Positions 5,507 to 6,082 of a DNA stretch of 6,082 bases are shown piece by piece. The notes below the pieces were generated by a model. That model had not been told where the DNA came from and made no database searches. It saw only the letters and a list, made by a program, of their open reading frames with translations. The stretch spans positions 1 through 6,082 of the forward strand of contig JAITIH010000335.1 of NCBI GenBank assembly GCA_031279525.1, written 5' to 3'. Origin of the DNA: Deltaproteobacteria bacterium. Its GTDB lineage: Bacteria; Desulfobacterota; Desulfarculia; Adiutricales; Adiutricaceae. The stretch's first letter is position 1. The number at the start of each line of letters is the position of its first letter. A program made the translations under genes and the position numbers.

Positions 5507-6082
5507 GTGGGCTTTTCTTTGGATGAGGCTCTGGCCGTGGCCCAGAAGGCGGCCCAGGTCGGGGCCGAGGCCATCGCCGCGGGCTATCGCGACCGGGATT
5601 TGTCGGTGCGCCACAAGGGCCTAATAGACCTGGTCACTCAATACGACTTGAGCTCGGAGCGGGCTATCCGGGCCATGGTCGGGGAGGCTTTTCCCAGCCA
5701 TGGCTTTCTGGCCGAGGAGGAAGGCCTTAAGGAGGCCAATCCCCAAAACCCCGTGTGGGTCGTCGACCCTTTGGACGGGACCACCAACTACGTTCACCGC
5801 CACCCCTTCTTCGCCGTTTCGGTGGCCTTGGCCACGCCTGGCCCGAATGGCTCGCTGGAGCCGGCGGTCGGGGTGGTCCACGCCCCGATCCTAAGGGAGC
5901 GTTACTGGGCGGTCCGGGGCCAGGGGGCTTACGGCCAGAGCTTGGGGGAGGTCGACTCCCCGCCGGTTCCCCTGAAAGTCAGCCCGACCGCGGAAATGGT
6001 CGAGGCCCTGGTTAACACCGGGTTTCCGTACGACGCGCACGAAAGGGTCAAGGAGCTCGTGGCCCCGTTCGAGAGGGTCTTG
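5507..6082 (+). CDS. Inositol monophosphatase family protein (SuhB-like), partial
   Basis: The frame is open for 192 codons from GTG 5507 to the window end. It encodes the N-terminal two thirds or so of a Mg-dependent phosphatase of the inositol monophosphatase / SuhB / CysQ superfamily. The first metal-binding segment is FLAEEEG (67-73), with E70 as the expected ligand. The family signature WVVDPLDGTTNYVH (84-97) supplies D87 and D90. The KGLIDLVTQYDLSSERAI region (37-54) matches the family pattern around the substrate-side Lys and DLVT. VGVVHAPILRERYWAVRGQGAY (from 121) is also typical. The C-terminal WD-type motif carrying the last metal ligand is outside the window. The enzyme probably acts in the cytoplasm on a sugar or inositol phosphate; exact substrate and a SuhB regulatory role cannot be told. 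In FLAEEEG, Ala replaces the usual Gly before the Glu pair. Confidence 0.93.
   Translation, partial: MGFSLDEALAVAQKAAQVGAEAIAAGYRDRDLSVRHKGLIDLVTQYDLSSERAIRAMVGEAFPSHGFLAEEEGLKEANPQNPVWVVDPLDGTTNYVHRHPFFAVSVALATPGPNGSLEPAVGVVHAPILRERYWAVRGQGAYGQSLGEVDSPPVPLKVSPTAEMVEALVNTGFPYDAHERVKELVAPFERVL

Noticed and set aside
5621..6015. Open frames on both strands over the phosphatase gene
   Set aside because: They overlap a gene with clear family motifs and have no family features of their own.

Overview
The window holds parts of two divergently transcribed gene groups, separated by about 1.1 kb of non-coding, repeat-rich DNA. On the minus strand, reading right to left, are a GspE/PilB-type secretion ATPase, a recN gene broken by two in-frame stop codons, and the N-terminal half of a major facilitator superfamily (MFS) transporter that runs off the left edge. 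On the plus strand at the right are a small unrecognised hydrophobic ORF and, 11 bases after it, the N-terminal two thirds of an inositol monophosphatase family enzyme that runs off the right edge.

The genes are GC-rich and of Gram-negative type. The GspE and MFS proteins read like those of Desulfobacterota/deltaproteobacterial relatives, but this is recall of family sequence style, not a search result. Codon use is unusual for a GC-rich genome: leucine CTA and TTA and arginine AGG are common, and the tetramer CTAG, rare in many bacteria, is frequent (about 19 by hand count). A recN that is full length and well conserved apart from two nonsense codons suggests recent loss. That would fit a host-associated or otherwise eroding genome, but one gene cannot establish it.

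Layout: 1-590 MFS transporter (-, partial). 656-2317 recN pseudogene (-), with TAG at 1526-1528 and TAA at 1493-1495. 2347-2378 a 16-bp tandem duplication that includes the ATPase stop codon. 2367-4184 the ATPase (-). 4185-5276 intergenic: a hairpin with a T-tract, a run of short perfect palindromes, three head-to-tail copies of a 28-bp GC-rich unit, a strongly A-rich tract, then a T-rich tract with five ACGCG motifs about 18-19 bp apart. 5277-5495 small membrane ORF (+). 5507-6082 inositol monophosphatase family protein (+, partial).

The genes do not form an obvious shared pathway. The three minus-strand genes are closely spaced and could share a transcript. The small ORF and the phosphatase look translationally adjacent. 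The parts most worth follow-up are the doubly interrupted recN and the intergenic array of ACGCG motifs at an A-to-T skew switch. I see no complete new defence, mobile or biosynthetic system.
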